From: Pseudomonas parafulva
GTDB taxonomy: Bacteria; Pseudomonadota; Gammaproteobacteria; Pseudomonadales; Pseudomonadaceae
Assembly: GCF_002021815.1 (NCBI RefSeq)
Contig: NZ_CP019952.1
Coordinates: 2,449,001-2,513,000, forward strand
Length of the DNA stretch: 64,000 nucleotides
Direction of reading: 5' to 3'
The position numbers and the translations under genes were made by a program. The notes beneath the pieces are model-generated. The model ran no database searches. It worked only from the letters and a program-made list of their open reading frames with translations, and had not been told where the DNA came from. Shown piece by piece: positions 46,387 to 57,844 of this stretch. Position 1 is the first letter of the stretch. Every line of letters starts with the position of its first letter.

Positions 46387-48297
46387 TCACCCCCGCCCCT
46401 GATCCTTCACCCAATCGAGCATCCCACCTGGCACGATCAGCTCGTGCCGAGCCCTGGAACACGCCGTATACAACCCCGCCAGCAGCCGGGCGCGCTCGTT
46501 GCGGTTGCCTGTCACCTGTTGCGGCACCATCAGCTCTGGCGACACCATCACCCGCGCGAACTCCATGTTCCTCACATCCCTGACCCGCCCCAGGAACAGC
46601 TTGGGCGCTTTGTCCCAGCGGTAGCGGCTCTTGGCCTTGGCAAAATGCTGCGAGGTATATCCCTTGCCCAGCATCGAAGCCACCGCGATGAACGCCTTGT
46701 CGTCCCCTTTGTGCTCGGCCAGCGCCTGCCAGCTGGCGTACCGGAACAGCATCGGGTGCCGCGGCCGAGTACCGTGGCGGTACAGTTCGATGCAGTCTTC
46801 GACAAACAGCTCGAAGTCCTTGCGTGCCCCGTGCAGCATCACGAACGCAACGCCAAGATGCGTCAGGCGCTGGAACCAACCGAACAGGCCCCATTCGTCC
46901 TCGACGATCAAGGCCGTGGGCTGCTGGGGCACGGTCACGCTGTCGAAGAAACTGACGCGTGTGTAATGCTCGGCACTGCCGCTGAACGCGGCCTGGATGG
47001 CAGCCGGATGCGCTTGAATCAACGGGTTGAGCACATTGTCCATGGCCGGCCCGACCCGCAATGAATGGTCGATGTAGCGTTGACGAATGAACCCACCATG
47101 ATGGGCGCTAAGGCCATTGAGGTTCTGCAACTCGTCACCCAGCGCAATCACCGATTGTGGGCTACGGTCGAGCACCTCGAGCATGGGCGCTGACAATTCG
47201 TGGGCTTCGTCCACGATGACGTGGGTATATCGCGCATCGATCAGGTAGCCGGTCAGGGCAAGCAATTTGACCCGGTGATAATCGCGCAGCGGCAACTGAA
47301 TATCCCTGGCCGGGGGGCGGATCAGCGCCTGCCAGTAACGGCGCGCCGTTTCGAGCAGCACGTGCTGGTCCAGCGGCGTGATACCCGGTACGGACGACGG
47401 CAAATGGTGCAAGTCAATCTGCGCGTCGCCACTGTGGCAAAAGGCGCGCACCGCGCGTACGCAAACGCCCACCACGTCGACGGCGGCCAGCGGCCCGACG
47501 TCGGGCAAGCCGAGCCAGCGCACGATCTGCGCCTCCTGCGGTCGCCAGGACTGCCGGGTGCGGTACGGGTCACGCAATCGCCAGCCGGTGCGGGTCAGAT
47601 CACGGTTCAAGAGCTCATCGGCCAGTTGCCCGAATGTCATGGCCGTGTAGGCCTTTGCATCCTTTACCCGCGCCTGCAGCGCCCGCAGCTGCCCCTCGGT
47701 CAGGGCCAGCAGCAAGGTGCGCTGCGGATCGAGCAACCTGGCGAACTGATGAATCAGAAAGGTCTTGCCGGTGCCTGCAAACCCCTGCACAGCCACCGAT
47801 TCGTCCACCCCGCTGAGAAACTCACGCAACAGACGGTTTTGCTGATCACTGAGCCTAAGATCGCTGGCCAGCGACGGCAGGTGTACGGCATGCAGGGGCG
47901 TGACGCGCTGCCGGTACAGATCGGCGAACTGGTAGTTCCACTGCCCCTGATCGTCCAGCAACTCGTCCGGCGCATGAGCAACCTCAGGCGACAACAGCGC
48001 AACACCATTTTCGCCCAGCATGCCCAGGCCCATGGCGAACACTTCGCGGTCGAATTGCTGCTGCACCTGCGCCTGAAAACGCCCGGGCGCTGCCTGCTCG
48101 ACCTGCTGGGCAATGCGCAGCACCTCGGCGAAGCGCCGCTCCTGGGCGTCGGCCGTGAGCGGCGTCCGTTGACTGGCCAGACGCTGGACAAACAGCACGG
48201 CAGCCGCTTGCAGCACACTGGCAGAGACAAGTGGATCGGCACAGGTGCCGGCGGCGAGGTTGTCGGCCTGGTCGCTGGGCAAAGGCAGGTAGAACAT
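46387..48297 (-). CDS. SF1 (UvrD/PcrA-like) helicase-type ATPase of unknown role
   Basis: This 636-residue protein has superfamily-1 helicase motifs. They are a Walker A at about residue 170 (GFAGTGKT), Walker B (VIVDEAHE), a motif-III-like ALGDELQN and a motif-VI-like YTACSRARHEL near the C-terminus. The first 140 residues match no domain I recognise. The ATG at 48297 is chosen because GAGG lies 5 nt upstream; a GTG two codons earlier overlaps that site. It is shorter than UvrD or Rep (about 670-720) and has no visible nuclease motif. It follows the AraC gene on the same strand by about 100 bp and sits between two polyamine-related blocks. DNA repair, RNA remodelling or defence are all possible; the sequence does not choose. 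Confidence 0.75.
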   Translation of the reverse strand: MFYLPLPSDQADNLAAGTCADPLVSASVLQAAAVLFVQRLASQRTPLTADAQERRFAEVLRIAQQVEQAAPGRFQAQVQQQFDREVFAMGLGMLGENGVALLSPEVAHAPDELLDDQGQWNYQFADLYRQRVTPLHAVHLPSLASDLRLSDQQNRLLREFLSGVDESVAVQGFAGTGKTFLIHQFARLLDPQRTLLLALTEGQLRALQARVKDAKAYTAMTFGQLADELLNRDLTRTGWRLRDPYRTRQSWRPQEAQIVRWLGLPDVGPLAAVDVVGVCVRAVRAFCHSGDAQIDLHHLPSSVPGITPLDQHVLLETARRYWQALIRPPARDIQLPLRDYHRVKLLALTGYLIDARYTHVIVDEAHELSAPMLEVLDRSPQSVIALGDELQNLNGLSAHHGGFIRQRYIDHSLRVGPAMDNVLNPLIQAHPAAIQAAFSGSAEHYTRVSFFDSVTVPQQPTALIVEDEWGLFGWFQRLTHLGVAFVMLHGARKDFELFVEDCIELYRHGTRPRHPMLFRYASWQALAEHKGDDKAFIAVASMLGKGYTSQHFAKAKSRYRWDKAPKLFLGRVRDVRNMEFARVMVSPELMVPQQVTGNRNERARLLAGLYTACSRARHELIVPGGMLDWVKDQGRG

Positions 48298-48398
48298 CGG
48301 CACCTCAGGTGTTTATAAGGGCGGCACGATAGCAACTTTATCGCCCTGATGCAGGCACCAAACACCCGAGGACCGTCCTGCCGTAATGCGGGGGCTGC

Positions 48399-49298
48399 TC
48401 AACTCTTGGCGCGCCGCAGCGTGTCGCTGGGAAGTTCCTTGAACAAATGCCTGTAACTGTTTGAAAACCTTCCTAAATGCCAGAATGACCACCGCATCGC
48501 TACTTCGGCCACCGTGCCGCTGGCCCCATTGAGCAGATCCCGCCGGGCGCCGTTCAGGCGTCTTAGCCGCATCCAGTGCGCAGGGGTCATCCCTGTGAAG
48601 GCCTTGAATGCCTGTTGCAATTGGCGCAGCGAAACGCCTGCAACGCTGGCCAGCTCGACTAGGTTCAGGGTCTGCTCGGGGCAATCGGCGGCCCAGTCAC
48701 TGACACGGCGCATGATGGCCCTTGCCTCCCCCCGCTGCCCCAATGCCACGCCCTGCAGGCGCTGGCAGGCGTTATCCAGAATGAACAGGCAATCCTGCAG
48801 CAGTTGCTCGGCCAGGGCTTGCCCCTGCACACAGCCCTGTGACTGCCCCAGGTGGGTGAGCGTGGCGCTGAGCCAACTGCTGAACAGCGCCGTTTGCCCG
48901 CTGCCCAGCGGCACCATGAACAGGCCATCAAGGCGTTCGAGGTTAAGCCCATGGCTGAGCAGGAAGGCCTGCTCGAACACCACGGCCACTTCCTGGTAGT
49001 GCTCGGGGGTGATCCAGATGTTGCGGGTATGCTCATTGAGCAGGTACAGGTTGTTCTCGCTTCGGTCGAAGCAGAAGGTCAGCGAGCCCGAAGGCGGTCG
49101 AAAGAATTGTTCCACCCGGGTGTTGAGCCGCTCTTCGTACACCTGCAGCCCGTCCAGTCCCAGACAGCGCAGCTCGCCGCTGAAATGACCCGGCGACATT
49201 TGCCGGTAGTGCTGCTGCCACCCAGGTGTGACGCGGATCTGCTCGGTAACATCGTGAGTGTGGTAAGCCTGGACCTGCAAGGCATCTGCGGTATTCAC
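48399..49298 (-). CDS. AraC-family transcriptional regulator of the polyamine genes
   Basis: This 299-residue protein has a C-terminal AraC double helix-turn-helix (LVELASVAGVSLRQLQQAF...GMTPAHWMRLRRLNGARRDL..., residues about 205-299). The 200-residue N-terminal part probably senses a ligand. The GTG at 49298 is preferred over an upstream ATG at 49418, because AAAGGAT lies 6 nt before it. The longer N-terminus would also run into the divergent promoter region. It diverges from the gamma-glutamyl-polyamine synthetase gene across 161 bp and is the likely activator of those genes. The inducer, for example a polyamine or ethanolamine-like amine, is unknown. Confidence 0.82.
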   Translation of the reverse strand: MNTADALQVQAYHTHDVTEQIRVTPGWQQHYRQMSPGHFSGELRCLGLDGLQVYEERLNTRVEQFFRPPSGSLTFCFDRSENNLYLLNEHTRNIWITPEHYQEVAVVFEQAFLLSHGLNLERLDGLFMVPLGSGQTALFSSWLSATLTHLGQSQGCVQGQALAEQLLQDCLFILDNACQRLQGVALGQRGEARAIMRRVSDWAADCPEQTLNLVELASVAGVSLRQLQQAFKAFTGMTPAHWMRLRRLNGARRDLLNGASGTVAEVAMRWSFWHLGRFSNSYRHLFKELPSDTLRRAKS

Positions 49299-49459
49299 GC
49301 GACATCCTTTGTGCACTCTTATGGTGCATTCGACAGCGTAGAAAGTGGATAGATCGTAGCCGGGACTGCGACCAAGATAGTCGCCAGCGCGTCGACTGGG
49401 AAGCCAATGCCTGTTCACCTGTGATGCCGCGCACTCACCGATAACCTCAAGAGGTCCGT

Positions 49460-51974
<2,515 letters not shown>

Positions 51975-51987
51975 GTGAGCCTTACCC

Positions 51988-53283
51988 ATGCCTTTATCTG
52001 CCGAACATGCCGCGTCCTACTATGCGGCCACTGCCCGTGATACAACCCGCTATCCGTACCTCGACGGCGAAGTCGATGCCGATGTGTGCGTCGTCGGCGG
52101 CGGCCTGACAGGGGTCAACACCGCATTGGAACTCGCCGAGCGCGGCCTGTCGGTGGTGCTGCTCGAAGGCCGGCGCGTGGGTTGGGGTGCCAGCGGGCGC
52201 AATGGCGGCCAGCTGATCCGTGGCATCGGCCATGATGTCAACGGCTTCGCTCGGTACGTGGGCGAGGACGGCGTGAGGTATCTGAAGCAGGCAGGCATCG
52301 ACTCGGTGACCTTGGTGGCTGAGCGCATCGCCCGCCACGGCATAGCATGCGACCTGCGCTGGGGCTTCTGCGAGCTGGCCAATACCCCCGCCCAGTTCGC
52401 TGCCTTTGCCGCCGAGCAGCAGGAGCTGGCGGCCTTGGGCTACCAGCCTCACACCTACCGGGTGCCGGCAGAGCGCCTGCGCGAAGTGGTTGGCAGCGAC
52501 CGTTATGCAGGCGGCATGGTGGACATGGGCTCAGGGCACCTGCACCCATTGGATCTGGTGCAGGGCGAAGCCCGAGCGGCGCAGTCCCTGGGGGTGCAGA
52601 TCTTTGAACAGAGCCCGGTCATGCGCATCGACCATGGCTCCACCGTAACGGTGCACACCGCGCACGGCAAGGTACGCGCTGCCAGCCTGGTACTGGGTTG
52701 CAATGCCCACCTTGAGGGCCTGGAGCCCAGGCTCAGCGGCAAGGTGCTGCCAGCGGGTAGCTACGTGGTCGTGACCGAGCCACTGGAGGAAACGGTCGCA
52801 ATGTCGCTCATTCCCCAAGACATGGCCTTGTGTGATCAGAAGGTGGGGCTGGACTACTATCGCCTGACCGCCGACCGGCGCTTGCTGTTCGGCGGTGCCT
52901 GCCACTACTCCGGGCGCGATCCCCGCGATATCGCCGCGTACATGCGGCCCAAGGTGCACCGGGTGTTCCCGCAGTTGGGCGAAGTGCGCATCGACTATCA
53001 ATGGGGCGGCCTGATCGGCATCACGGCCAACCGCTTCCCACAGGTCGGGCGACTGCGTGATCATCCCAACGTCTACTATGCCCAGGGTTATTCGGGCCAT
53101 GGGCTGAACGTCACACACTGGACGGCCAGGCTGCTTGCCCAGAGCATCGCGCTGGGGCAAAGCAAGGGGCTGGATGTGTTCAGCGCCGTGCCCCACCTCA
53201 CGTTCCCCGGCGGCAGAGCGCTGCGCTCGCCCCTGCTGGCCCTTGGCATGTTGTGGTACCGGCTGCGCGAGGCCCTGGGGTGA
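51988..53283 (+). CDS. puuB: FAD-dependent gamma-glutamyl-polyamine oxidase (PuuB/OrdL-like)
   Basis: This 431-residue flavoprotein of the DAO family has an N-terminal FAD-binding motif (VCVVGGGLTGVNTALELAERG, residues about 32-52). Next comes GRRVGWGASGRNGGQLIRG, the usual covalent or tight-FAD region of OrdL/PuuB oxidases. Near the C-terminus is GYSGHGLNVTH. It should oxidise the gamma-glutamyl-polyamine made by PuuA to the aldehyde, releasing ammonia and hydrogen peroxide. The gene starts 13 bp after the binding-protein stop. The PuuC aldehyde dehydrogenase and PuuD hydrolase needed to reach GABA are not in the window. A related role on another amine or amino acid is possible. Confidence 0.82.
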   Translation: MPLSAEHAASYYAATARDTTRYPYLDGEVDADVCVVGGGLTGVNTALELAERGLSVVLLEGRRVGWGASGRNGGQLIRGIGHDVNGFARYVGEDGVRYLKQAGIDSVTLVAERIARHGIACDLRWGFCELANTPAQFAAFAAEQQELAALGYQPHTYRVPAERLREVVGSDRYAGGMVDMGSGHLHPLDLVQGEARAAQSLGVQIFEQSPVMRIDHGSTVTVHTAHGKVRAASLVLGCNAHLEGLEPRLSGKVLPAGSYVVVTEPLEETVAMSLIPQDMALCDQKVGLDYYRLTADRRLLFGGACHYSGRDPRDIAAYMRPKVHRVFPQLGEVRIDYQWGGLIGITANRFPQVGRLRDHPNVYYAQGYSGHGLNVTHWTARLLAQSIALGQSKGLDVFSAVPHLTFPGGRALRSPLLALGMLWYRLREALG

Positions 53284-53403
53284 AGACGTTCAGGTACAGG
53301 CCATGGGCCATGTGGTAGTCTGCGCCCCTCGAAATGCATGGTCGCGCCGACCATGCCAAAAGGAAGCGGGCCACCCGGCCCAGGCCAGATCAGGACCCCT
53401 CCC

Positions 53404-55323
53404 ATGCTGTTTCACAAGAACATCAACGCCCTGCGGGCGTTGGCCGTCATATCGGTCGTGCTGTACCACTTCAAGATCCCGGGGTTCTCGGCCGGGTTTC
53501 TCGGCGTGGATGTGTTCTTCGTGATTTCGGGCTACCTGATGACCCGGATCATCGTGAGCGGCCTGGACAAGCAGCAGTTCTCGCTAATCGGTTTCTACGC
53601 GGCCAGGGCCAGGCGAATCATTCCGGCCCTGCTGGGGTTGTGCATCGCCCTGGCCGTGTTCGGGTATTTCTTTCTGGCAACGGACGACTACCGGGAGTTG
53701 CTGCGCACCAGCAAGGAAAGCCTGCTGTTCACGTCCAACCATTATTTCGCCCGTGACGGCAGTTATTTCGATGCACCGCTTCAGGAAAACTGGCTGCTGC
53801 ACACCTGGTCGCTGTCGGTGGAGTGGCAGTTCTACTTGATCTATCCCGTGATCGTGATGGGCCTGCACAACGTGTGCGCACCGCCTACCTTCAAGCGGCT
53901 TGTGTTGGCGCTTGGTGCCGCCTCGCTGGTGTTCTCGGCGCTCTACAGCCCAGGCCATCCGGTCGCATCGTTCTTCCTGCTGCCTACCCGAGCCTGGGAA
54001 ATGCTCGCCGGTGCTCTGGTGTTCCTGTATCCGCTCGCGCTTTCGCCCAGGGCGGCGGCACTGTGCGAAGCCCTGGGCCTTGCACTGATTGCAGGCGCCC
54101 TGGCACTGCTGCCCCACGACGCTACCTGGCCGGGTTACCTGGCCCTGATACCGGTGATCGGCACCCTGCTGGTGATCCACGCCAATGCCAACAGCCTGTT
54201 CGCACGCAACCGGGCACTGGCATTTCTGGGCAAGACGTCTTATTCGATCTACCTCTGGCATTGGCCATTGGTGGTGTTGCTCTATACCTGCGGGCTGCTG
54301 CAAGACTGGCGCGCGGTGACCTGTGCGGTGCTGTTGTCGGTTGCGCTGGGCGCGGCGTCCTATGGGTTGATCGAAAGCAGGACACGCGCCCTCAAGCGCC
54401 CGGTACTGGGCCTTGCCCGTTACGCAGGCATGGGCCTGGTGTGGGTGGCGGCGGCAGGGGCCGTGGCCTCGGCAATCAAGCACAACCCGCAACTGCGCTG
54501 GGCCCACGATGACGGCAAGCCGGAGTACGACAGCAAGCTGTACGCACAGCACTGCGACACCAACCCGTACGGGGCCGCACAGTGCGTATTGGGCACCGGC
54601 GATATCTCGGCCCTTCTGCTGGGCGACAGCCATGCCCAATCCACCGCCGCGGCCTTGATGCTGGAAAACCCCGGCGCGGCGATGGGCTGGGCACGGGCCG
54701 GCTGCCCTACCCTGATCGACTTCGAAATGGGCGACAAGGACGTCGAGCAGCACTGCAAAGCCTTCAACGCCGACAAGTTCGCCCAACTGGCCACGGACTA
54801 CCCTGGCGTACCCTTGTTCCTGTTCAGCCGCGCAGCGCTGTATACCGACCAGCGCCGGCACAGTGGCTATAGCGTCTACTTCAACGGCGACAAGCACCAA
54901 AGCGGCCCGCAATTCGAGCAGCAGTTCATCCAGACCTACACCCAAACGGTGTGCATGCTGGCACAAAATCGCCCGGTGTACATCGTCAAGCCGGTGCCGG
55001 AAATGCCGTTCAGTGTCTACAAGGGCCTGACCCTGCAGCACCGGCTTCTAGGCATGAACAGCGACATCGTCACGCCTGTGAGCGATTACCAGGCGCGCAA
55101 CCGCCTGGCCCTGGAAGCCATCGAGACGGCGGCCGAACGCTGCCACGCAGGTATCGTTGACCCGGTGCCCTACCTCTGCCCGGACGGCAAGTGCATGGGT
55201 TCAAAGGACGGCAGGCCGCTGTATTTCGATGACAACCACTTGATTGACGCGGGCAACGAACAACTCAAGGGCCTGTTCAAACAGGCCATGCACAGCAGCC
55301 CGGGTTCGACTGCCCTGCGCTGA
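53404..55323 (+). CDS. Membrane O-acyltransferase with C-terminal SGNH domain (OafA-like)
   Basis: This protein of about 639 residues has an N-terminal acyltransferase-3 domain with roughly ten membrane segments (residues about 1-370). It carries the VVLYHF catalytic-type His and the GVDVFFVISGYLM motif. A C-terminal periplasmic SGNH-hydrolase-like domain follows, with GDSHA (Ser near residue 408) and DDNHL (Asp/His dyad). Such two-domain enzymes O-acetylate surface polysaccharide, O-antigen or peptidoglycan. The start at 53404 is chosen because AGGA lies 8 nt upstream and the membrane domain begins at once; an upstream ATG at 53338 is weaker. It is 120 bp after puuB, probably a separate unit, and convergent with sdaA. 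The exopolysaccharide cluster 2.5 kb away is a plausible substrate source. Confidence 0.85.
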   Translation: MLFHKNINALRALAVISVVLYHFKIPGFSAGFLGVDVFFVISGYLMTRIIVSGLDKQQFSLIGFYAARARRIIPALLGLCIALAVFGYFFLATDDYRELLRTSKESLLFTSNHYFARDGSYFDAPLQENWLLHTWSLSVEWQFYLIYPVIVMGLHNVCAPPTFKRLVLALGAASLVFSALYSPGHPVASFFLLPTRAWEMLAGALVFLYPLALSPRAAALCEALGLALIAGALALLPHDATWPGYLALIPVIGTLLVIHANANSLFARNRALAFLGKTSYSIYLWHWPLVVLLYTCGLLQDWRAVTCAVLLSVALGAASYGLIESRTRALKRPVLGLARYAGMGLVWVAAAGAVASAIKHNPQLRWAHDDGKPEYDSKLYAQHCDTNPYGAAQCVLGTGDISALLLGDSHAQSTAAALMLENPGAAMGWARAGCPTLIDFEMGDKDVEQHCKAFNADKFAQLATDYPGVPLFLFSRAALYTDQRRHSGYSVYFNGDKHQSGPQFEQQFIQTYTQTVCMLAQNRPVYIVKPVPEMPFSVYKGLTLQHRLLGMNSDIVTPVSDYQARNRLALEAIETAAERCHAGIVDPVPYLCPDGKCMGSKDGRPLYFDDNHLIDAGNEQLKGLFKQAMHSSPGSTALR

Positions 55324-55332
55324 AGCGCAGGG
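55313..55332. terminator. Shared hairpin overlapping the acyltransferase stop codon
   Basis: CCCTGCGC-TGAA-GCGCAGGG is a perfect 8-bp stem. Its tetraloop contains the acyltransferase TGA stop (55321-55323), and its right arm ends 3 nt before the sdaA stop. No T run follows. It probably serves both convergent genes, which are only 12 bp apart. Confidence 0.6.
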
Positions 55333-55335
55333 TGC

Positions 55336-56712
55336 TCAACACTCCACGAACGCAACGGCCAGGCCGCCGCGAGAAGTTTCCTTGTAGTTGGCGTGCATGT
55401 CCGCACCGGTGTCGCGCATGGTGCGGATGACGCGGTCCAGGGAAATGAAGTGTTCCCCGTCACCGCGCAGCGCCATCTGCACAGCGTTGATCGCCTTGAC
55501 CGCGGCGATGGCATTGCGCTCGATGCAGGGCACCTGAACGAGGCCGCCGACCGGGTCACAGGTCAGGCCCAGGTTGTGCTCCAACGCAATTTCAGCGGCA
55601 TTTTCCAGCTGCGGGGGCGTAGCGCCCAGCAGCTGCGCCAGGCCTGCGGCTGCCATCGAGCACGCTGAGCCCACCTCGCCCTGGCAGCCCACCTCGGCAC
55701 CGGAAATTGACGCATTCTTCTTGCACAAGATGCCCACGGCCGCAGCCGCCAGGAGGAAATCCACCACGTCGTCATCGCAGGCGCCGGGGTTGAATTTCAT
55801 GAAGTAGTGCAACACGGCCGGGATGATGCCGGCCGCGCCATTGGTGGGTGCGGTGACCATGCGCCCACCGGCGGCATTCTCTTCATTGACGGCCAAGGCG
55901 AACAGGTTGACCCACTCCATGGCGCTCAAGGTAGAGCCGATGACGTTGGGCTTGCCCAGCTCCTGCAAGCTGCGGTGCAGCTTGGCCGCCCGGCGCTTGA
56001 CCTGCAAGCCGCCCGGCAATACGCCCTCGTTGCGCAGCCCATTGTCGACGCACTCGCGCATGGCCGCCCAGATGCGCAACAGCCCGTCGCGCACCTGCGC
56101 CTGGGGCCGCCACGCGCATTCGTTAGCCATCATCAACTGCGCAACGCTCAGGCCATGCTGGCTACACAGCGCCAGCAGCTCGGCTGCGCTGTCGAACTCG
56201 TAAGGCAGCGTGACGGTTGGCGACAGACCCACCGGCGCGGTCAGCTCGGCCTCCTCGACAATGAACCCGCCGCCTACCGAATAGTAGGTCTGGTGCAGCA
56301 GGCTGGCATGCTGGTCGAACGCCTCCAGGCGCATGGCGTTGGGGTGATAGGGCAGGTTTTCATCGAGCAGCAGCAGGTCGCGGGCGTAGTCGAACGCCAC
56401 AGGATGGCTGCCGTCGAGCATCAGGCAATGCTCTTGCAACACTTGGCCGATGCGCGCATCGATGCTGGCAGGGTCGATGCGGTCTGGCCATTGTCCCATC
56501 AGGCCCAGCAGGCAGGCTCGATCAGTGGCATGGCCCACGCCAGTGGCCGACAGCGAACCATACAGGCGTACTTCGACACGCTGGGTGCTGTTGAGCAAGC
56601 CTTGCTCGCGCAGCGCTTGGGCAAACGTGGCGGCGGCGCGCATGGGGCCGACCGTATGCGAACTGGATGGGCCGATACCGATTTTGAAAAGGTCGAAAAC
56701 ACTGATAGCCAT
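55336..56712 (-). CDS. sdaA: L-serine dehydratase (L-serine ammonia-lyase), single-chain 4Fe-4S type
   Basis: This 458-residue enzyme deaminates L-serine to pyruvate and ammonia. It has the fused beta-alpha layout: the N-terminal [19 protein letters not shown] motif and the C-terminal cysteine-containing segments [16 protein letters not shown] and [14 protein letters not shown] that ligate the labile 4Fe-4S cluster. Length matches the usual 455-460. The ATG at 56712 is chosen because the protein begins [12 protein letters not shown] as in the family and AGG lies 8 nt upstream; the frame opens further upstream without support. It diverges from a GcvA-like LysR gene, the probable regulator, across 146 bp. 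Confidence 0.95.
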   Translation of the reverse strand: MAISVFDLFKIGIGPSSSHTVGPMRAAATFAQALREQGLLNSTQRVEVRLYGSLSATGVGHATDRACLLGLMGQWPDRIDPASIDARIGQVLQEHCLMLDGSHPVAFDYARDLLLLDENLPYHPNAMRLEAFDQHASLLHQTYYSVGGGFIVEEAELTAPVGLSPTVTLPYEFDSAAELLALCSQHGLSVAQLMMANECAWRPQAQVRDGLLRIWAAMRECVDNGLRNEGVLPGGLQVKRRAAKLHRSLQELGKPNVIGSTLSAMEWVNLFALAVNEENAAGGRMVTAPTNGAAGIIPAVLHYFMKFNPGACDDDVVDFLLAAAAVGILCKKNASISGAEVGCQGEVGSACSMAAAGLAQLLGATPPQLENAAEIALEHNLGLTCDPVGGLVQVPCIERNAIAAVKAINAVQMALRGDGEHFISLDRVIRTMRDTGADMHANYKETSRGGLAVAFVEC

Positions 56713-56858
56713 GCTAATACCTGACGGGCGGTTGCTGCTGCCAAAACGCCCAACACTTGAAAACCTCAGGCGCACAGGCCCGTTTCGCGAGATACTGCGC
56801 CCCTGTGCTACAAATGACTAACGAAACTTCCTAAGCCAGCCTTTAGCAGGACTAAACC

Positions 56859-57812
56859 ATGAGACGCCAACTGACAGGGCAATCCTTCGTCTGGCTGCAC
56901 GTGTTCGCCTGTGCCGCCCGTCACCTGTCGTTCACCCGCTGCGCCGAAGAGCTGCATATCACCCCCGGGGCCGTAAGCCAGCAGATGCGCCAACTGGAGG
57001 AGCGCCTGGGTTATCGGCTGTTCCTGCGCCGCGCCCGTGGCGTGGAACTGAGCGCCGAAGGCCAGCGCCTGGCTCAGACGGTGGCGGACGCCTATGGCAG
57101 CATCGAGGCAGAACTGGTGCGCCTGGATGCAGGTGAAATACGCGGCACCGTACGGGTGCGCTCGATCCCCTCGTTCCTGGCCAAGTGGCTGACCCCGCGG
57201 CTGTCACGTTTCCAGCAACGCTACCCAGACATCGAGCTGCGGCTGGTGGCCGAGGACAGCGCACAGGCCCTGACGCCTGGGGATTTTGACCTGGCGATCG
57301 ACCTCAATGACGGCAGCTACCCCGGCATGCTGTCGACGCCGCTTCTGGCCGAGCAGATCTTCCCGGTCTGCTCCCCAGCCCTGCTGCGTGGGCGTCCCCC
57401 GCTGCACGGGCCAGCGGACTTGGTGCACTACCCGTTGCTGCACGACATCACGGCCTGGCGAGGCAGCTCGGAATATGCCGAATGGGAGTTCTACCTGGAA
57501 GGCATCGGTGCGCCTGCGCAAGCCGTACGGCGTGGCCACACCTTCAACCGCAACCACCTGACCATCGAGGCGGCCATTGCGGGCCTTGGCGTGGCCATTG
57601 CCCGGCGTACCCTGCTCAACGACGAACTGGAGCGTGGCGCGCTGATCGTGCCATTCGGGGTCGCCATCCCCAACCACAAGCGCTACGTGGTGCACTACCC
57701 GCCTGGCGGGTTGAACCAGCCCGGCGCACGTGCGGTACACGACTGGCTGGTGGCAGAAGCGCAGGCGTTTCGAGAATTGCATCCCCTGACTGGCGCACCG
57801 CAAGATCTGTAG
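56859..57812 (+). CDS. LysR-family regulator, GcvA-like, probable regulator of sdaA
   Basis: This 317-residue LysR regulator of the GcvA/DsdC branch has an N-terminal helix-turn-helix (FACAARHLSFTRCAEELHITPGAVSQQMRQLEERLG by position, residues about 15-50). A substrate-binding-like effector domain covers residues about 90-300. AGGA is placed 8 nt before the ATG. The divergent arrangement with sdaA suggests it controls serine or glycine catabolism. No clear T-N11-A operator could be singled out in the 146-bp gap. It converges on the polysaccharide priming transferase gene, with a hairpin between them. Confidence 0.88.
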   Translation: MRRQLTGQSFVWLHVFACAARHLSFTRCAEELHITPGAVSQQMRQLEERLGYRLFLRRARGVELSAEGQRLAQTVADAYGSIEAELVRLDAGEIRGTVRVRSIPSFLAKWLTPRLSRFQQRYPDIELRLVAEDSAQALTPGDFDLAIDLNDGSYPGMLSTPLLAEQIFPVCSPALLRGRPPLHGPADLVHYPLLHDITAWRGSSEYAEWEFYLEGIGAPAQAVRRGHTFNRNHLTIEAAIAGLGVAIARRTLLNDELERGALIVPFGVAIPNHKRYVVHYPPGGLNQPGARAVHDWLVAEAQAFRELHPLTGAPQDL

Positions 57813-57815
57813 CGC

Positions 57816-57842
57816 AAAACACCCAGCCTGTCTGGCTTGGGT
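57816..57842 (-). terminator. Intrinsic terminator after the priming transferase gene
   Basis: On the minus strand ACCCAAGCC-AGACA-GGCTGGGT forms a stem with one bulged base, followed by GTTTTG. It begins 3 nt past the transferase stop, within the 32-bp gap between convergent genes. This is the best T-run terminator seen in the window. Confidence 0.6.
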
Positions 57843-57844
57843 CG

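Noticed and set aside
55336..56712. Functional link between serine dehydratase and the three Ser modules of the lipopeptide
   Set aside because: sdaA has its own divergent regulator and is core metabolism 16 kb away; nothing in the sequence ties them together.
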